DNA of 64,000 nucleotides from Gardnerella greenwoodii 00703Dmash (GCF_000263635.1 NZ_ADEV01000004.1:186001-250000); one strand, 5' to 3'; positions 36,299 through 45,500 are shown, counted from the first letter of the stretch. Made by a program: numbers and translations. Notes: generated by a model from the sequence alone, not told the origin.

Positions 36299-36345
36299 GT
36301 TATCGTTGCAGAAATTGCAAAATTAGCAAAATCTGCCACGATAAC
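36299..36345. repeat. palindromic intergenic element, copy 5 of 5
   Basis: Arms GTTATCGTTGCAG (one change) and CTGCCACGATAAC; centre in the direction of copy 1. Right flank GTATATCATAGC resembles the beginning of the long repeat after copies 1 and 3 and then diverges. Confidence 0.9.
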
Positions 36346-36402
36346 CTGTATATCATAGCGACTATGCAATTAAAGTTGCGCGATATAGTCGCGTAATCAG
36401 CT

Positions 36403-36452
36403 AAAAAAATATTGCCTGTTCATCAACCTCGTCGATACACAGGCAATATTTT
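36403..36452 (-). terminator. terminator of the sortase-like lipoprotein gene
   Basis: On the minus strand a stem built from AATATTGCCTGTG and its inverse partner is followed by ATATTTTTTT. It starts 52 bases after the gene's stop. Confidence 0.8.
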
Positions 36453-36503
36453 CAAAACAACAAAATTTGGAAACTAATCTAAGTTATATTGCTAAATCGT
36501 TTA

Positions 36504-37097
36504 CTAGTTTGCTACGTCAAGAACTACTAAACGTTGTCCGCCATAAGTTCTTGCATCAAGACAAGTTTGAATAAAGTAAGCAGATTTAGGGAATTGCTCA
36601 ACATATCCTTTGAACTGGCTTAGCAATTTATCCGCGCTTCCGCCACCCTCAAAGTCTTTATAATCCGCCACTTTGTAATCTTTGCCATTTAGTTTAACAG
36701 GCATGCCTTTTTGGAGTTTCTTTAACAACATTCCTGAACTGTTTAAACGGTCAACAACCATATAATGACCAGTAGTAACTTGGAACCAGTCATCTTGAAG
36801 TGTCCAGTGGTAGAAAGCATCTTTCACGTAAGCCAACTGATCGGGATAAGCATCCCAAATAACGCGTTTAGTTTCGCCTAGGGCTTCCAAAGTTCCTTCT
36901 TGCCCCTTTACAAAAGCTTCGGAGATTTTCTTCTTTGGAGCCTTTTTGACTGATTTTGAATGTTTTTTAGCAGAATGGTGGGCTATTTTTGTTGGCTTCG
37001 GATTGTTTGCTTTGGAGTTACCGCAGGCTGCTAGACCCACCAGCGAGCTGAAGAGCACTACAACACAAAGTAATTTTTTATAAGTCATTTTCCCCAT
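36504..37097 (-). CDS. lipoprotein with a sortase-like domain
   Basis: 197 residues. Lipobox LAAC with cysteine 25, a Lys/Ser/His-rich linker, then a compact domain. That domain contains TTGHYMVVDR, then KLNGKDYKVADY, and near the end IQTCLDA...GGQRLVVLD. The order His, then (T)TC, then Arg nine residues later is the order of catalytic residues in sortases (TLxTC...R). The domain is short for a sortase, and a lipoprotein sortase would be unusual, so this is a similarity call, not an identification. Confidence 0.6.
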   Translation of the reverse strand: MGKMTYKKLLCVVVLFSSLVGLAACGNSKANNPKPTKIAHHSAKKHSKSVKKAPKKKISEAFVKGQEGTLEALGETKRVIWDAYPDQLAYVKDAFYHWTLQDDWFQVTTGHYMVVDRLNSSGMLLKKLQKGMPVKLNGKDYKVADYKDFEGGGSADKLLSQFKGYVEQFPKSAYFIQTCLDARTYGGQRLVVLDVAN

Positions 37098-37376
37098 AAA
37101 TGGACTTCTTTCTTCTTATAGATGCGTCTAACGGCTGTTAGTCATCCTTACAAACTTGGACTCCAACTTTAGTGCCCGCTCAGTTCAGTTCAAAAATCTT
37201 GGTTTGAACGTGAGTAGGAGTGATGGCCACTGCCGATTTTTGCATAAACAAATCAACAAGACCGGTTCCTTTTCACATAGTGTAGCATAAAGGCTGAGTG
37301 ACCTGTGTTATTTTTTGACTTCTAGCTTTTATATAGAATCTATTTTGCTGCAATAATTGACATAACTAAATTAAAA
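37098..37376. other. intergenic region upstream of the sortase-like lipoprotein
   Basis: No gene seen. On the minus strand it carries the lipoprotein leader with AGAAAGAAG as ribosome site; TATGCT or TACACT near 37280-37290 could be its -10 element. A small palindrome CTAACGGCTGTTAG lies at 37129-37142. Confidence 0.4.
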
Positions 37377-37409
37377 TTGGTTAGCTAATTAAGATAATTA
37401 GCTAACCAA
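37377..37409 (-). terminator. hairpin downstream of nrdF
   Basis: A perfect 15-bp stem (TTGGTTAGCTAATTA and its inverse) with a 3-nt loop, followed on the minus strand by AATTTTAATTT. Between it and nrdF lie three copies of TTATTCAG (37417-37440). Confidence 0.75.
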
Positions 37410-37469
37410 TCAGTTAGTTATTCAGTTATTCAGTTATTCAGTAAATTAGTCAGTAAGTCAACTGTGCGA

Positions 37470-38549
37470 TTAGAAGTCCCAATCATCGTCGTCAGTTTCA
37501 ACAGACTTGCCCATAATGTAGCTGGAGCCAGAGCCGGAGAAGAAGTCGTGATTTTCGTCGGCTGCAGGAGAAAGAGCTGCGAGAATTTCTGGGCTTACGT
37601 GAGTCTCTTCTTCGCTGTACTTAGCAGGGTAGCCAAGGTTCATCAAGGCCTTGTTGGCGTTATACCGAACGAAGTCAAAAACGTCATCGTGGAAGTCAAA
37701 TCCTTCGTAAATCTGACCAGAATACTCAACTTCCAAATCGTACAAAGTGTCAAGCAAGTTCATAGTGAACTTTTCAAGATTCTTCTTATCGTTCTCGCTT
37801 CTAAGCTCCAAACCGCGCTGGAACTTGTAGCCGGAATAGTAGCCGTGAATTGCTTTATCGCGCAAAATCAAGCGAATCATATCGGCAGTGTTCATCATCT
37901 TACCGCGAGAAGCAAAATAAAGCGGAAGGTAGAAGCCCGCGTAAAGAAGCAATGAAGAAAGCATAGTTGCTGCAATCTTGCGCTTAAGCGGATCTTCGCT
38001 CTCGTACTCGCAAAGCACGGTGGTAACGCGCTGCTGCAAAACGTCGTTGCCAACAGCCCAACGGTAAGCTTCGTCAATCTCCTCGCTAGAGCAAAGAGTG
38101 GAGAAAATAGAGGAGTAGGAGCGTGCGTGAATTGACTGCATAAAAGCAATATTCGTGTAAATAGCTTGCTCGTGCTCAGTGCGAGCGTGCTCAATCTGGC
38201 AAAGCTCGCCAATAGTTGCCTGGCTGGTATCAAGCAAAGTCAAGCCTGTAAAAACGCGAGTAGTGGTCTTGCGCTCAAGGTCGGTGAGGGAACGCCAAGA
38301 AGGAATATCGTTGCTCAGCGGAACCTTTTCTGGAAGCCAGAAGTTAGCAATAAGACGGTTCCAAACGTCCAAATCTTTGTCGTCAATAATATTGTTCCAA
38401 TTAACTGGGCGCACGCGCGATCCGTGATGGTAGCGGTACTGAGATGGTGTGATAGAAGCTGCCATCATAGCGTCGTCTGCGATTACGCGATTCGTGCCGA
38501 AAGGCTTATCGAGACTACTGCGCAGTTCTGTTGGGCTGAGTTCTGTCAT
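37470..38549 (-). CDS. nrdF: ribonucleotide reductase beta subunit, class Ie (metal-free, QSK) type
   Basis: 359 residues, overall fold of NrdF. Three metal-ligand glutamates of ordinary class Ib proteins are replaced. FMESVH-type becomes FMQSIH (Q), LLESFLFY-type becomes MLSSLLLY (S), and RDEAVHG becomes RDKAIHG (K). Aspartate (LLDTSQ) and both histidines remain. The tyrosine of HARSYSS is the site that in class Ie proteins is converted to a DOPA radical by NrdI. The protein therefore likely works without a metal centre. The neighbours nrdI, nrdH and nrdE on the same strand supply the activase, reductant and catalytic subunit. Confidence 0.93.
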   Translation of the reverse strand: MTELSPTELRSSLDKPFGTNRVIADDAMMAASITPSQYRYHHGSRVRPVNWNNIIDDKDLDVWNRLIANFWLPEKVPLSNDIPSWRSLTDLERKTTTRVFTGLTLLDTSQATIGELCQIEHARTEHEQAIYTNIAFMQSIHARSYSSIFSTLCSSEEIDEAYRWAVGNDVLQQRVTTVLCEYESEDPLKRKIAATMLSSLLLYAGFYLPLYFASRGKMMNTADMIRLILRDKAIHGYYSGYKFQRGLELRSENDKKNLEKFTMNLLDTLYDLEVEYSGQIYEGFDFHDDVFDFVRYNANKALMNLGYPAKYSEEETHVSPEILAALSPAADENHDFFSGSGSSYIMGKSVETDDDDWDF

Positions 38550-38657
38550 TATTACTCCTAAATTATTTGTTTCATACTACGTTTTATAAAATTTTTAAGT
38601 TTTTTTTTGATTTAATTTGCGAAATATTTACGTCGCTGCGATTTTCAGCGCTGCGAT

Positions 38658-40892
38658 TTACAGCGTGCAGCTTACGCAACCCTCGATTTCCGTACCTTCC
38701 AAAGCCTTCTGACGAATACGAATGTAGTAAAGAGTCTTAATGCCCTTACGCCATGCGTAAATCTGAGCCTTGTTCAAATCGCGAGTAGTAGTAGTGTCTG
38801 GGAAGAACAAAGTAAGCGACAATCCTTGATCCACATGCTGAGTTGCTTCAGCGTAAGTGTCAATAATCGCCTTCCAGCCGATCTCGTAAGCGTCCTTAAA
38901 GTACTGCATATTGTCGTTCGTCATGTATGCGGCAGGGTAGTAGACGCGACCAACCTTGCCCTCTTTGCGAATCTCAATGCGAGAAGCAATCGGGTGGATT
39001 GAACTCGTGGAATGGTTGATGTACGAGATTGAGCCAGTTGGAGGAACGGCCTGCAAATACTCGTTGTAAATGCCGTCGCGCAAAATCTCGTCGCGAAGCT
39101 GCTCCCAGTCTGAAACGGTTGGAATTGCAACGTTAAAGCGAGCAAACAAATCGCGAACCTTTTGAGTTTTAGGTTCAAGAGAGCGGCTGCCATCTGTGTA
39201 CTTATCGAAGTAGTTGCCTTTGCCTGCTGGCTTAGCGTAAGCGCTCGTCTTAAAGCTTGCAAAAGCAGTCCTGCGCTCTACAGCCAAAGCGTGAGAAGCC
39301 TTATAAGCGTGGTAAGCAACCGTCATAAAGTACATGTCTGTAAAGTCAAGAGCTTCCTCGCTTCCGTACTGCATGTGTTCACGCGCAAGGAAACCGTGCA
39401 AATTCATTTGACCCAAGCCAATAGCGTGTCCTTCCGCGTTTCCGCGACGAATAGAAGGCACAGAATCAATAGAAGTATGCTCCGAAACAGAAGTGAGCGC
39501 ACGCACAGCAAGCTCAACGCTTGTACCCAAGTTGCCATCCATTGCCTTAGCGATATTAAGAGAGCCAAGATTGCAAGAAATATCGCGACCAACGTGACTA
39601 TAAGACAAGTCGGCGTTATAAGTGCTTGCTTCCTGAGTTTGCAAAATCTCGGAGCACAAGTTGCTCATAGTAATGCGACCCTCAATAGGATTCGTGCGAT
39701 TTACAGTGTCTTCAAACAAAATGTAAGGGTAGCCAGACTCAAACTGAATTTCCGCAATCGTCATAAAGAATTCGCGAGCGTCGATGTACTTCTTGTGAAT
39801 ACGAGGATTTGCAACCATCTCATCGTAATGCTCGGTAACGGAAATATCTGCAAAAGGCTTGCCGTATTCGCGCTCAACATCGTAAGGACTAAACAAAGCC
39901 ATCTTTTCCTTACGCTTAGCAAGCTCGAAAGTAATATCTGGAATCACAACGCCCAAAGAAAGCGACTTAATACGAATCTTCTCGTCTGCGTTCTCGCGCT
40001 TAGTGTCAAGGAAACGCATAATATCTGGGTGGTGAGCGCTAATATACACTGCACCTGCACCCTGTCGAGCGCCAAGCTGATTAGCGTAAGAGAATGAATC
40101 TTCCAAAAGTTTCATAACAGGCACAACGCCACTCGACTGATTCTCGATTCGCTTAATAGGAGCGCCAAGTTCGCGCAAATTAGTAAGGAGCAGAGCTACG
40201 CCGCCGCCACGCTTAGAAAGCTGCAAAGCAGAGTTAATTCCGCGCGCAATAGACTCCATGTTGTCTTCCAGGCGCACTAGGAAGCAGCTCACAGCCTCGC
40301 CGCGCTGAGCTTTACCAAGATTCAAGAACGTTGGGGTTGCTGGCTGGAAGCGGCCTGCAAGCATCTCGTCCAAATAGTTGAGCGCTGCTTTTTCGTCGCC
40401 GTCTGCGAGTTCCAAAGCGACTGCAGCTGCGCGCTGAGCGAAGTTTTCCAAATACTGTTTGCCGTCAAAAGTTTTTAAAGCGTAAGAAGTGTAGAACTTA
40501 AAAGCGCCCAAGAATGTGCCGAAAGTGTGGTGAGCGGCTTCTGCGTGCTCATAGAATTTATCGAGAAACTCGTCGCTGTACTTTCCGAACACGTTGCCGT
40601 TGTAGTAGTAGTTGTCAATCAAATAATTCAAGCGCTCGCGAGTGGAAGCAAACTTCATGCTGTGCTCTTGCACGTAACCCGAAACGTAAAGCTTTTCTGC
40701 TTCCGCGTCTTTATCAAACTGAATGCCTTTTTCTGGATCGAAAAGACCGAGCATAGCGTTAAGAACGTGGTAATCGCGGCTGTTGCGAATGCGTTCTGCT
40801 GTGCTGCTTGCAGCTGCGTTTGCAGTTTCGCTGGAGTCAGTGTGATCAAGATTAAGCGAAGTAGATTCGCTCATCGGATCCGTGCTATTCAT
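38658..40892 (-). CDS. nrdE: ribonucleoside-diphosphate reductase alpha subunit
   Basis: Catalytic subunit (744 residues) that reduces ribonucleoside diphosphates. Active-site cysteines are in [14 protein letters not shown] and SCNLGSLN, and the C-terminal redox pair is GCVSCTL. There is no ATP-cone at the N-terminus, as expected for class Ib-like NrdE. I chose the ATG at 40892 behind AAGAAAGGAATC; an ATG at 40913 would put that site inside the gene. The gap to nrdF is 108 bases. Confidence 0.95.
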   Translation of the reverse strand: MNSTDPMSESTSLNLDHTDSSETANAAASSTAERIRNSRDYHVLNAMLGLFDPEKGIQFDKDAEAEKLYVSGYVQEHSMKFASTRERLNYLIDNYYYNGNVFGKYSDEFLDKFYEHAEAAHHTFGTFLGAFKFYTSYALKTFDGKQYLENFAQRAAAVALELADGDEKAALNYLDEMLAGRFQPATPTFLNLGKAQRGEAVSCFLVRLEDNMESIARGINSALQLSKRGGGVALLLTNLRELGAPIKRIENQSSGVVPVMKLLEDSFSYANQLGARQGAGAVYISAHHPDIMRFLDTKRENADEKIRIKSLSLGVVIPDITFELAKRKEKMALFSPYDVEREYGKPFADISVTEHYDEMVANPRIHKKYIDAREFFMTIAEIQFESGYPYILFEDTVNRTNPIEGRITMSNLCSEILQTQEASTYNADLSYSHVGRDISCNLGSLNIAKAMDGNLGTSVELAVRALTSVSEHTSIDSVPSIRRGNAEGHAIGLGQMNLHGFLAREHMQYGSEEALDFTDMYFMTVAYHAYKASHALAVERRTAFASFKTSAYAKPAGKGNYFDKYTDGSRSLEPKTQKVRDLFARFNVAIPTVSDWEQLRDEILRDGIYNEYLQAVPPTGSISYINHSTSSIHPIASRIEIRKEGKVGRVYYPAAYMTNDNMQYFKDAYEIGWKAIIDTYAEATQHVDQGLSLTLFFPDTTTTRDLNKAQIYAWRKGIKTLYYIRIRQKALEGTEIEGCVSCTL

Positions 40893-40960
40893 TTGATTGA
40901 TTCCTTTCTTCATGCGTTATTTTTTGATTTTCAAACGCTGATTGTTTTTGATTATTTTGA

Positions 40961-41461
40961 TTATTTAGTTTCTTTTGCTTCTTTTAGTTGTTTTAAAAAT
41001 TTCGGTATTCCCTGCGCTACTTTTTCAATATCTTCTTGAGTTCCTGTGAGCTCAAACGAATACATATTTGGGATTGCGCACTTTCCTGCAATCTGACCGC
41101 CTGCAGCGCAATAAGCATCTCCAAAATTCGTATTTCCGGAAGAAATTACTCCGCGAATAAACGAACGATTTTCGCGATTATTTAAGAATTTGCGCACTTG
41201 CATTGGTATTGCTTTTGCAATATTTCCGCCGCCGTAAGTTGGTACGATTAGCACGTACGGTTCTCGCACGTTCAATTCCGGGTCTTTTGGCCGAAGTGGT
41301 ATGCGATACACGTTTACGTTGTTGCTAGGAAAATCGCAATTTTGCACGAATCGTAATGTGTTTTCGGAAACTGATGAAAAGTAGACTACAGCTCCGATTG
41401 ATTCGCCTTGTGCGCGAGATTCTGGCTCGCTTGGCTGTTGGATGCTTTCTTGTTCACACAT
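40961..41461 (-). CDS. nrdI: NrdI flavodoxin-like activator
   Basis: 166 residues with the NrdI flavodoxin fold (VVYFSSVSENTLRFV, VPTYGGG, GVISSGNTNFGDAYC). It binds FMN and supplies the oxidant that activates NrdF; with a class Ie NrdF it would form the modified tyrosine. A hydrophilic N-terminal extension of about 20 residues is present. The start is three bases after the nrdH stop. Confidence 0.94.
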   Translation of the reverse strand: MCEQESIQQPSEPESRAQGESIGAVVYFSSVSENTLRFVQNCDFPSNNVNVYRIPLRPKDPELNVREPYVLIVPTYGGGNIAKAIPMQVRKFLNNRENRSFIRGVISSGNTNFGDAYCAAGGQIAGKCAIPNMYSFELTGTQEDIEKVAQGIPKFLKQLKEAKETK

Positions 41462-41464
41462 TTC

Positions 41465-41725
41465 TCATGCTTCTTTTGCTGTTTCTGCGGAAGTTCCGAG
41501 TTTATCCGCAATTTGTGCGATTAAATCTGGGCGGTAACCGCTCCAGGATGTGTCTGGCGCAATAACTACAGGTGCTTGACGGTATCCTGCATTGCGCAAT
41601 TGATCCAGTGCTTCAGGGCTTTTTGATAAGTCTACAGTTTCGAAGTTCACGCCAAGTTTTGTGAACTGTCGTTTAGTGGCATCACACTGTGGGCAATGAG
41701 GTTTTGTAAACACTGTAATTGTCAT
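41465..41725 (-). CDS. nrdH: NrdH redoxin
   Basis: Glutaredoxin-like protein of 86 residues that reduces the C-terminal cysteines of NrdE. Redox motif CPQC in KPHCPQCDATK, and the C-terminal WSGYRPDLI typical of NrdH. The ATG at 41725 follows GAGGAGATTGAA; an upstream in-frame ATG would add 26 unlikely residues. First gene of nrdHIEF. Confidence 0.95.
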   Translation of the reverse strand: MTITVFTKPHCPQCDATKRQFTKLGVNFETVDLSKSPEALDQLRNAGYRQAPVVIAPDTSWSGYRPDLIAQIADKLGTSAETAKEA

Positions 41726-41805
41726 TTCAATCTCCTCTGGTGATGGGGAATCGTTAGATTCCGCGGTGTTAGCACAAAAGCCAAAAGTCAGCATACTACT
41801 CATAA

Positions 41806-41853
41806 TTACTATTTGTAGTGGTGTGTCGATTATTCAAACACTACATATAGTTA
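41806..41853 (-). promoter_or_regulatory. pair of NrdR boxes upstream of nrdH
   Basis: ACACTACATATAGTTA at 41838-41853 and a related inverse copy TTACTATTTGTAGTGG at 41806-41821 match the NrdR consensus (ACACTATATATAGTGT). Their centres are 32 bases apart, three helical turns, the usual spacing for this ATP/dATP-sensing repressor of ribonucleotide reductase genes. The remaining stretch to gnd (41854-42089) has no gene. Confidence 0.85.
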
Positions 41854-42089
41854 TTGTTTATATTTACAGAATCCGCGTGTTTGTAAGCGTGTCGTACTTT
41901 TTTAGAGATTTTAAGAACGATTTGTTTGTCTTAAAAATGTAATTTATATCACAAAATTTACTTAGTGTAACTTGCATTTTTTGCATCGAAAATCTTGTGC
42001 ATATAGGCCGATAAAATTAAAAAGTGTGTTTCCTGAAGGGGAGTAACGCAGAAACGAAAATATAGCAAAACAAGATAAGAGGTGTCGTA

Positions 42090-43544
42090 ATGACTCAAGC
42101 TCAGGCAAATATTGGCGTTGTTGGCTTGGCTGCAATGGGATCTAATTTAGCGCGTAATCTTGCTCATCATGGCAATACTGTTGCTGTTTACAATCGTCAT
42201 TATTCGCGAACTGAAACGTTAATGAATGAGCACGGCACTGAGGGTGCTTTCGTTCCATCTAAAACTGTTGAAGAATTTGTGGCTTCTCTCAAGCGCCCAC
42301 GCACAGCAATCATTATGGTAAAAGCTGGTGCTCCTACGGATGCCGTTATTGAAGAGCTCGCAAATGCTATGGAGCCTGGAGATATTATTGTCGACGGCGG
42401 AAACTCTTATTTTGAAGACACAATTCGCCGAGAGCGTGAAATTCGCGCGCGTGGTCTTCATTATGTTGGTTGCGGTGTTTCTGGCGGTGAAGAAGGTGCT
42501 TTGCGCGGCCCTTCGATGATGCCTGGTGGAACTGAAGAATCTTGGAAGACTCTTGGACCTATTTTGAAGTCTATTGCGGCTGTTGCAGAAGGCGAGCCTT
42601 GCGTAACGCATATTGGTACCGATGGTGCTGGTCACTTTGTAAAGATGGTTCACAATGGCATCGAGTACTCGGATATGCAGCTTATTGCCGAAAGCTACGA
42701 TTTAATGCTTCGCGGCTTGGGTATGAAGTCCGACGAAATTGCAGACGTGTTTAGCGAGTGGAATAAGGGTGAGCTTGATTCTTATTTGATTGAGATTACT
42801 GCGGATGTGCTTCGCCAGAAGGACGCTAAGACTGGTAAGCCTTTAGTTGAGATGATGGTGGATCACGCTGGCATGAAGGGCACTGGCACTTGGACTGTGC
42901 AGTCTGCTCTTTCGCTTGGAATACCGGTTACAGGTATTGCTGAAGCTGTGTTCGCTCGCGGACTTTCTAGCCAAGTTGCATTGCGTGAAGCTGCTGAAAG
43001 CCAGGGTTTGACTGGCCCAGATGTTCATTTTGACTTGAATGATGCTGAGCGTAAGGCGTTTATTGAGGATATTCGTCAAGCTTTGTACGCTTCTAAGATT
43101 GTTTCTTATGCTCAGGGCTTCGATGAGATTGCGGCTGCTGCAATTGAGCATGATTGGAAGATTGACCAGGCTGCTGTTGCTCGCATTTGGCGAGGTGGCT
43201 GCATTATTCGCGCTCAGTTCTTGAACCGTGTTTCCGAGGCTTTTGAGTCCGGTGAAGCAAGCGTTTCTTTGCTTTTTGCACCGTACTTTAAGGATGCTAT
43301 TGAAAAGTCGCAGGCTGCTTGGCGTCGTGTTATTGCGCGCGCAGTTGAGCATGGTGTGCCTGTGCCAGCATTCTCTAGCTTGCTTGCATACTACGATGGT
43401 TTGCGTTCCAAGCGTTTGCCTGCTTCGCTTATTCAGGCTCAGCGCGATTTCTTCGGCGCTCACACTTACGGCCGAATTGACGAGCCGGGCGTATTCCACA
43501 CTTTGTGGGCAGAGCCTAATCGTCCAGAAGTAAAGCAAGATTAA
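42090..43544 (+). CDS. gnd: 6-phosphogluconate dehydrogenase
   Basis: 484 residues. Converts 6-phosphogluconate to ribulose 5-phosphate with reduction of NADP. The N-terminal dinucleotide site is GVVGLAAMGSN-like, the substrate loop GVSGGEEGALRGPS and the catalytic region HFVKMVHNGIEYSDMQ are intact. The C-terminus ends HTLWAEPNRPEVKQD. Convergent with pgl, with a terminator between them; together with pgl, opcA and zwf it completes the oxidative pentose-phosphate branch. Confidence 0.97.
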   Translation: MTQAQANIGVVGLAAMGSNLARNLAHHGNTVAVYNRHYSRTETLMNEHGTEGAFVPSKTVEEFVASLKRPRTAIIMVKAGAPTDAVIEELANAMEPGDIIVDGGNSYFEDTIRREREIRARGLHYVGCGVSGGEEGALRGPSMMPGGTEESWKTLGPILKSIAAVAEGEPCVTHIGTDGAGHFVKMVHNGIEYSDMQLIAESYDLMLRGLGMKSDEIADVFSEWNKGELDSYLIEITADVLRQKDAKTGKPLVEMMVDHAGMKGTGTWTVQSALSLGIPVTGIAEAVFARGLSSQVALREAAESQGLTGPDVHFDLNDAERKAFIEDIRQALYASKIVSYAQGFDEIAAAAIEHDWKIDQAAVARIWRGGCIIRAQFLNRVSEAFESGEASVSLLFAPYFKDAIEKSQAAWRRVIARAVEHGVPVPAFSSLLAYYDGLRSKRLPASLIQAQRDFFGAHTYGRIDEPGVFHTLWAEPNRPEVKQD

Positions 43545-43566
43545 AACAAATAATATTTAGAATAAG

Positions 43567-43603
43567 CAGGCCTCTGCATAATAATGCAAAGGCCTGTATT
43601 TTA
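43567..43603 (+). terminator. terminator between gnd and pgl
   Basis: CAGGCCTCTGCAT and ATGCAAAGGCCTG pair around a short loop and are followed by TATTTTATTTTATT. It may serve gnd and, from the other side, pgl. Confidence 0.85.
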
Positions 43604-43645
43604 TTTTATTCTTTTTAATATATTTTGTTGCTGAATTTTATGCAG

Positions 43646-44470
43646 TTATTCAATAGCAGCTTGCAGTGTGCTTGCGGTGGTTAGCCAAGAGATTTCCTCA
43701 GTTCCGTTTGCAAAAGACGCAGGATATTCAGGATTATTAGCTCCCGAAAGTGAATTCATTAAAGCAGCGCCCTTTTCTGCTCCGGCAGTCAAAAACCAAG
43801 TGCGGCGACTGTGAGCCAGCACAGGAACTGTAAGAGACAATCGCATTGGCGGAAGCTTAGGTGAGTGGTTTACTCCAACAACAATGCACTCGCGATTATT
43901 AACCTGCGGCAATCCCGGGAAAAGCGAAGCCATATGCGCGTCCGGGCCCATGCCAAGAATTGCTAAATCAAACACAGGCTCTGGCCCAAGTAATCCTGTA
44001 ATTTCTTCCTCATAGTCGCGCGCTGCAGCATCTAAAATAGCGTCATTTTCAGCGTCGCTGGCTGCTGCAATTTCTTCCGCGTTGCGCTCATCTGCCGGCA
44101 TCTCGTGAATATGAGATTCTGCCAAAGCTTTGTGAGAAGTAAGTAAGTCAAGCAGCGCTTCGCGAGTTTTGCGTGCGTTGCGATCCTCGCTATCGTAAGC
44201 TACGAAACGCTCATCTGCCCACCAAATATGCACCAAATCCCAATCAATCACCGTCAAAAGCGGATTGCTGGCAAGCATTTGGAACATGCGTATTGAATCT
44301 GTGCCACCAGTAAGAAGTAAATGGAATGGTTTATTGAGATTTTGCACATTATTTTGTGATTCCATAATAAGAGTTACTAGGCGTTGTGCTGCAACGGCTG
44401 AAAGTACGTCGGGGTTATTGTAGCCGTAAACGCTTGCGTTGTGTGCAAAAGTAACTTCATTATCTGTCAT
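43646..44470 (-). CDS. pgl: 6-phosphogluconolactonase
   Basis: 274 residues, hydrolysing 6-phosphoglucono-lactone. Family motifs are LLTGGTDSIRMF, WWADERFVAYDSEDRN and GMGPDAHMASLFPG. It carries an acidic Glu/Ala insertion around residues 125-150 compared with shorter relatives. Last of the run zwf-opcA-pgl on the minus strand. Confidence 0.94.
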   Translation of the reverse strand: MTDNEVTFAHNASVYGYNNPDVLSAVAAQRLVTLIMESQNNVQNLNKPFHLLLTGGTDSIRMFQMLASNPLLTVIDWDLVHIWWADERFVAYDSEDRNARKTREALLDLLTSHKALAESHIHEMPADERNAEEIAAASDAENDAILDAAARDYEEEITGLLGPEPVFDLAILGMGPDAHMASLFPGLPQVNNRECIVVGVNHSPKLPPMRLSLTVPVLAHSRRTWFLTAGAEKGAALMNSLSGANNPEYPASFANGTEEISWLTTASTLQAAIE

Positions 44471-44495
44471 AGTTATCCCTTTATGCCGTTAAAAA

Positions 44496-44543
44496 TGTTT
44501 CACACGCTGTTTCATACGTTGTTTCACAAGTTGTTTCACGTTT
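44496..44543. repeat. 12-bp tandem repeat between opcA and pgl
   Basis: Four units, TGTTTCACACGC, TGTTTCATACGT, TGTTTCACAAGT and TGTTTCACGTTT, stand end to end in the 88-base gap before pgl. The same TGTTTCAC word appears twice in the gene at 22926. Confidence 0.88.
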
Positions 44544-44558
44544 TGTATTTTTATAGAC

Positions 44559-45500
44559 TTAATTGTTTTCTGCAGGATTATCTCTAACCAGCTGCGCGTA
44601 AATTTCGTCCGGATCAATGCGTCGCAATTCTTCACTTAAGCAATCATCCAAAGTGCGAATAGGAAGCGCAATCGGCTGAGCAGTCTGATAGGGAAGACTA
44701 ATCAAAGCCTGATCTCCTCCAGCAGGGCGAGTAAGAGACAAAGTGCCATCTTCGCGCTCTAAAGTTACGGAAGTAATTGCTTTAGCCTCAGGATTTTCAA
44801 CTATTTCTACAGGAACTCGCAAACTGCTCTTAAGCCAAGCCGCAAGCAAATGCAAAGAAACATAGTGCGTAGGGCCGGTAACTTTTGCGCTAGTAATTGG
44901 CAAATGCGGAGGCTGATCGAGCATAGAAGCCAAAAGTGCACGCCATGGAGTAAGACGCGTCCAAGATAAGTCTGCATCTTGCGGAGACCAGTTTTTGCGT
45001 AAGTTTTGAACAGTTTTAAGAGTGTCGTCTGCGCGCTGAGCGTCAGTAATTCTGCTACTTGCCATAGCTCCAAGCAAATCGTGAGCAGGATCTTCAGGAG
45101 CGTTCGTCGGCCACCAGGCAACAATCGGCGCATCTGGCACAAGTAGCGGAATAACAAGCGTATCCGGGTGGCGAACCAAGCCGTTATGAGGATACAAAAT
45201 AATAATCTCGCCAGCCCCAGCGTCAGCACCAAAACGAACTTGAGCGTCAAGATTTGGCACAACTTCTCCGCGCTCAGCAGCATGCTCGCTAGACCAGTCT
45301 CGAACCATAGCAATAACTCGGCAAGGGTGCTCGCGGCTTGCAGCATTAGCAGCTTCGAGAGCATGCTCCAATTCTTGAAGATCTGTGTCGATTAAAAGAG
45401 TAAGCACGCGTCCAGTTGCAGATTCTCCGCGCTCTTCGTGCAATTCGTCGATTTTTTGCGAAATTTTACTGGTATTAGTATCAGGAAGGTTGATAATCAT
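44559..45500 (-). CDS. opcA: OpcA, glucose-6-phosphate dehydrogenase assembly protein
   Basis: 313 residues. OpcA is needed for full activity of G6PDH in actinobacteria and cyanobacteria. Typical stretches are RVLTLLIDTD, AHPCRVIA-like REHPCRVIAM, VPDAPIVAWWP and TRLTPWRALLAS. Start ATG 45500 overlaps the zwf stop by four bases (ATGA); a TTG four codons upstream is less likely. Confidence 0.94.
   Translation of the reverse strand: MIINLPDTNTSKISQKIDELHEERGESATGRVLTLLIDTDLQELEHALEAANAASREHPCRVIAMVRDWSSEHAAERGEVVPNLDAQVRFGADAGAGEIIILYPHNGLVRHPDTLVIPLLVPDAPIVAWWPTNAPEDPAHDLLGAMASSRITDAQRADDTLKTVQNLRKNWSPQDADLSWTRLTPWRALLASMLDQPPHLPITSAKVTGPTHYVSLHLLAAWLKSSLRVPVEIVENPEAKAITSVTLEREDGTLSLTRPAGGDQALISLPYQTAQPIALPIRTLDDCLSEELRRIDPDEIYAQLVRDNPAENN

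Noticed and set aside
27002..36345. integron attC-like cassette array
   Set aside because: The palindromes lie between modules, but there is no integron integrase in the window, modules hold genes on both strands with their own promoters, and the arms lack the usual attC core sites. Kept only as a general recombination-site idea.
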